Assembly (NCBI GenBank): GCA_023252335.1 | Contig: JAJPEA010000092.1 | Location: 1-6,781 of the forward strand | Reading direction: 5' to 3' | Origin: Nitrosotalea sp. | GTDB taxonomy: Archaea > Thermoproteota > Nitrososphaeria > Nitrososphaerales > Nitrosopumilaceae | DNA length: 6,781 nucleotides | Part shown: in pieces, positions 6,578 through 6,781 of the stretch | Numbering within the stretch: position 1 is the stretch's first letter | Layout: each line of letters opens with the position of its first letter | The notes under the pieces: generated by a model | The model's database searches: none | The model's input: only the letters and a program-made list of their open reading frames with translations | What the model was told of the DNA's origin: nothing | Made by a program: the position numbers and the translations under genes

Positions 6578-6665
6578 GCGTGACCCTGTATAGGCAAAAG
6601 CATTCTCTTGCCGCTTCGTACAACGGATTGTACTTGACTATGTACCATTTTTCACAGGATCACGC
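6578..6665 (-). ncRNA. Candidate structured non-coding RNA, three-way junction
   Basis: On the minus strand a closing helix pairs 6665-6653 with 6590-6578 (13 bp, two G-U pairs). Inside are a 6-bp hairpin GUACAA-UCCG-UUGUAC (6633-6618) and an 8-bp hairpin GGCAAGAG-AAUG-CUUUUGCC (6612-6593, one G-U pair). A 19-nt single-stranded stretch (6652-6634) precedes the first hairpin. On the plus strand the three G-U pairs become A-C mismatches, so only the minus-strand transcript forms the full fold; this is the main evidence for strand. A U-rich tract follows the 3' end and a TATA-like element lies upstream. It lacks tRNA features (no T-loop consensus, 13-bp end helix). I recognise no known family, and no protein reading frame of note lies on this strand. 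The exact ends are uncertain. Confidence 0.5.
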
Positions 6666-6687
6666 AAATTCATTTGCCAGAATTTGC
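6664..6687. repeat. Perfect 8-bp inverted repeat next to the candidate RNA
   Basis: GCAAATTC (6664-6671) and GAATTTGC (6680-6687) flank an 8-base spacer. The repeat shares two bases (6664-6665) with the closing helix of the candidate RNA, so both structures cannot form completely at once. It could be a 5' hairpin of that RNA or a protein-binding operator. Confidence 0.5.
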
Positions 6688-6701
6688 ATCTTTCCGCATT
6701 G

Positions 6702-6710
6702 TTATTTATA
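6702..6710 (-). promoter_or_regulatory. TATA-like element for the candidate minus-strand RNA
   Basis: On the minus strand this reads TATAAATAA, preceded by the purine-rich GAGAAGGACG, which could act as a BRE. Usual archaeal spacing would place the transcript start near 6678-6684, about 13-19 bases before the closing helix. The region is AT-rich, so a chance match is possible. Confidence 0.35.
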
Positions 6711-6781
6711 CGTCCTTCTCTTATTTAATAATTAGTGTGATTAATTCCATAAATAGATTTCATTTTGTATAAATTATTGTT
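6711..6781. other. AT-rich intergenic end of window with TATA-like sites
   Basis: No gene is seen here. The stretch is very AT-rich, with TATA-like sequences at 6748-6755 (CATAAATA-type) and 6768-6775 (TATAAATT). The latter could serve a rightward gene beginning just beyond the window, or leftward transcripts. Confidence 0.3.

Noticed and set aside
6578..6665. The 12-13 bp terminal inverted repeats read as a miniature transposable element
   Set aside because: No target-site duplication flanks the repeats, and two further internal hairpins with strand-specific wobble pairs fit an RNA better. A second copy elsewhere in the genome would reopen this.
6578..6665. tRNA gene
   Set aside because: The length is near that of a tRNA, but the end helix is too long, there is no T-loop consensus and no anticodon arm of the right geometry.
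6580..6735. GTG-started 51-codon plus-strand frame after a TATA-like element at 6551-6560
   Set aside because: It runs straight through the inverted repeats, its peptide has no recognisable pattern, and the strand signal from G-U versus A-C pairs favours a minus-strand RNA instead.

Overview
The window looks like chromosomal DNA of an ammonia-oxidising archaeon of the Nitrososphaerota (Thaumarchaeota), most likely the Nitrosopumilales. The reasons are the AT-rich composition, a class I (archaeal) CCA-adding enzyme, the archaeal UPF0200/UPF0201 pair, a COG2112-type kinase, frequent GTG/TTG starts and TATA boxes placed for leaderless transcripts. The species assignment is inference; no marker gene for ammonia oxidation is present.

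Positions 1-4528 hold a compact leftward (minus-strand) operon of five genes. In transcription order they are thpR (2'-5' RNA ligase/cyclic phosphodiesterase), cca (CCA-adding tRNA nucleotidyltransferase), a small COG2112 protein kinase, a cation diffusion facilitator (CDF) with three tandem C-terminal dimerisation domains, and an AlkA-type DNA glycosylase that runs off the left edge. The junctions are -4, -29, -4 and 0 bp, so there is no internal promoter space and translational coupling is likely. The first two genes act on RNA 3' ends; the last two add metal export and alkylation repair.

Positions 4529-4595 are a short divergent promoter region with one nearly symmetrical TATA element suitably spaced for both directions. 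Rightward from it, UPF0200 (P-loop kinase-like) and UPF0201 (predicted exosome-associated RNA-binding protein) overlap by 4 bp. After a possible terminator comes a stand-alone gene for a membrane-anchored or secreted, Ser/Thr- and Asn-rich protein of unknown function.

The last 271 bases (6511-6781) hold no convincing protein gene, but they contain the most interesting signal in the window. Positions 6578-6665 can fold into a three-way-junction RNA with a 13-bp closing helix, a 6-bp hairpin and an 8-bp hairpin. Three positions that are A-C mismatches when read on the plus strand all become G-U pairs on the minus strand, which points to a minus-strand non-coding RNA gene. It is followed by a U-rich tract and preceded by TATA-like elements, and it faces the hypothetical gene tail to tail. 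I do not recognise it as a known RNA family.
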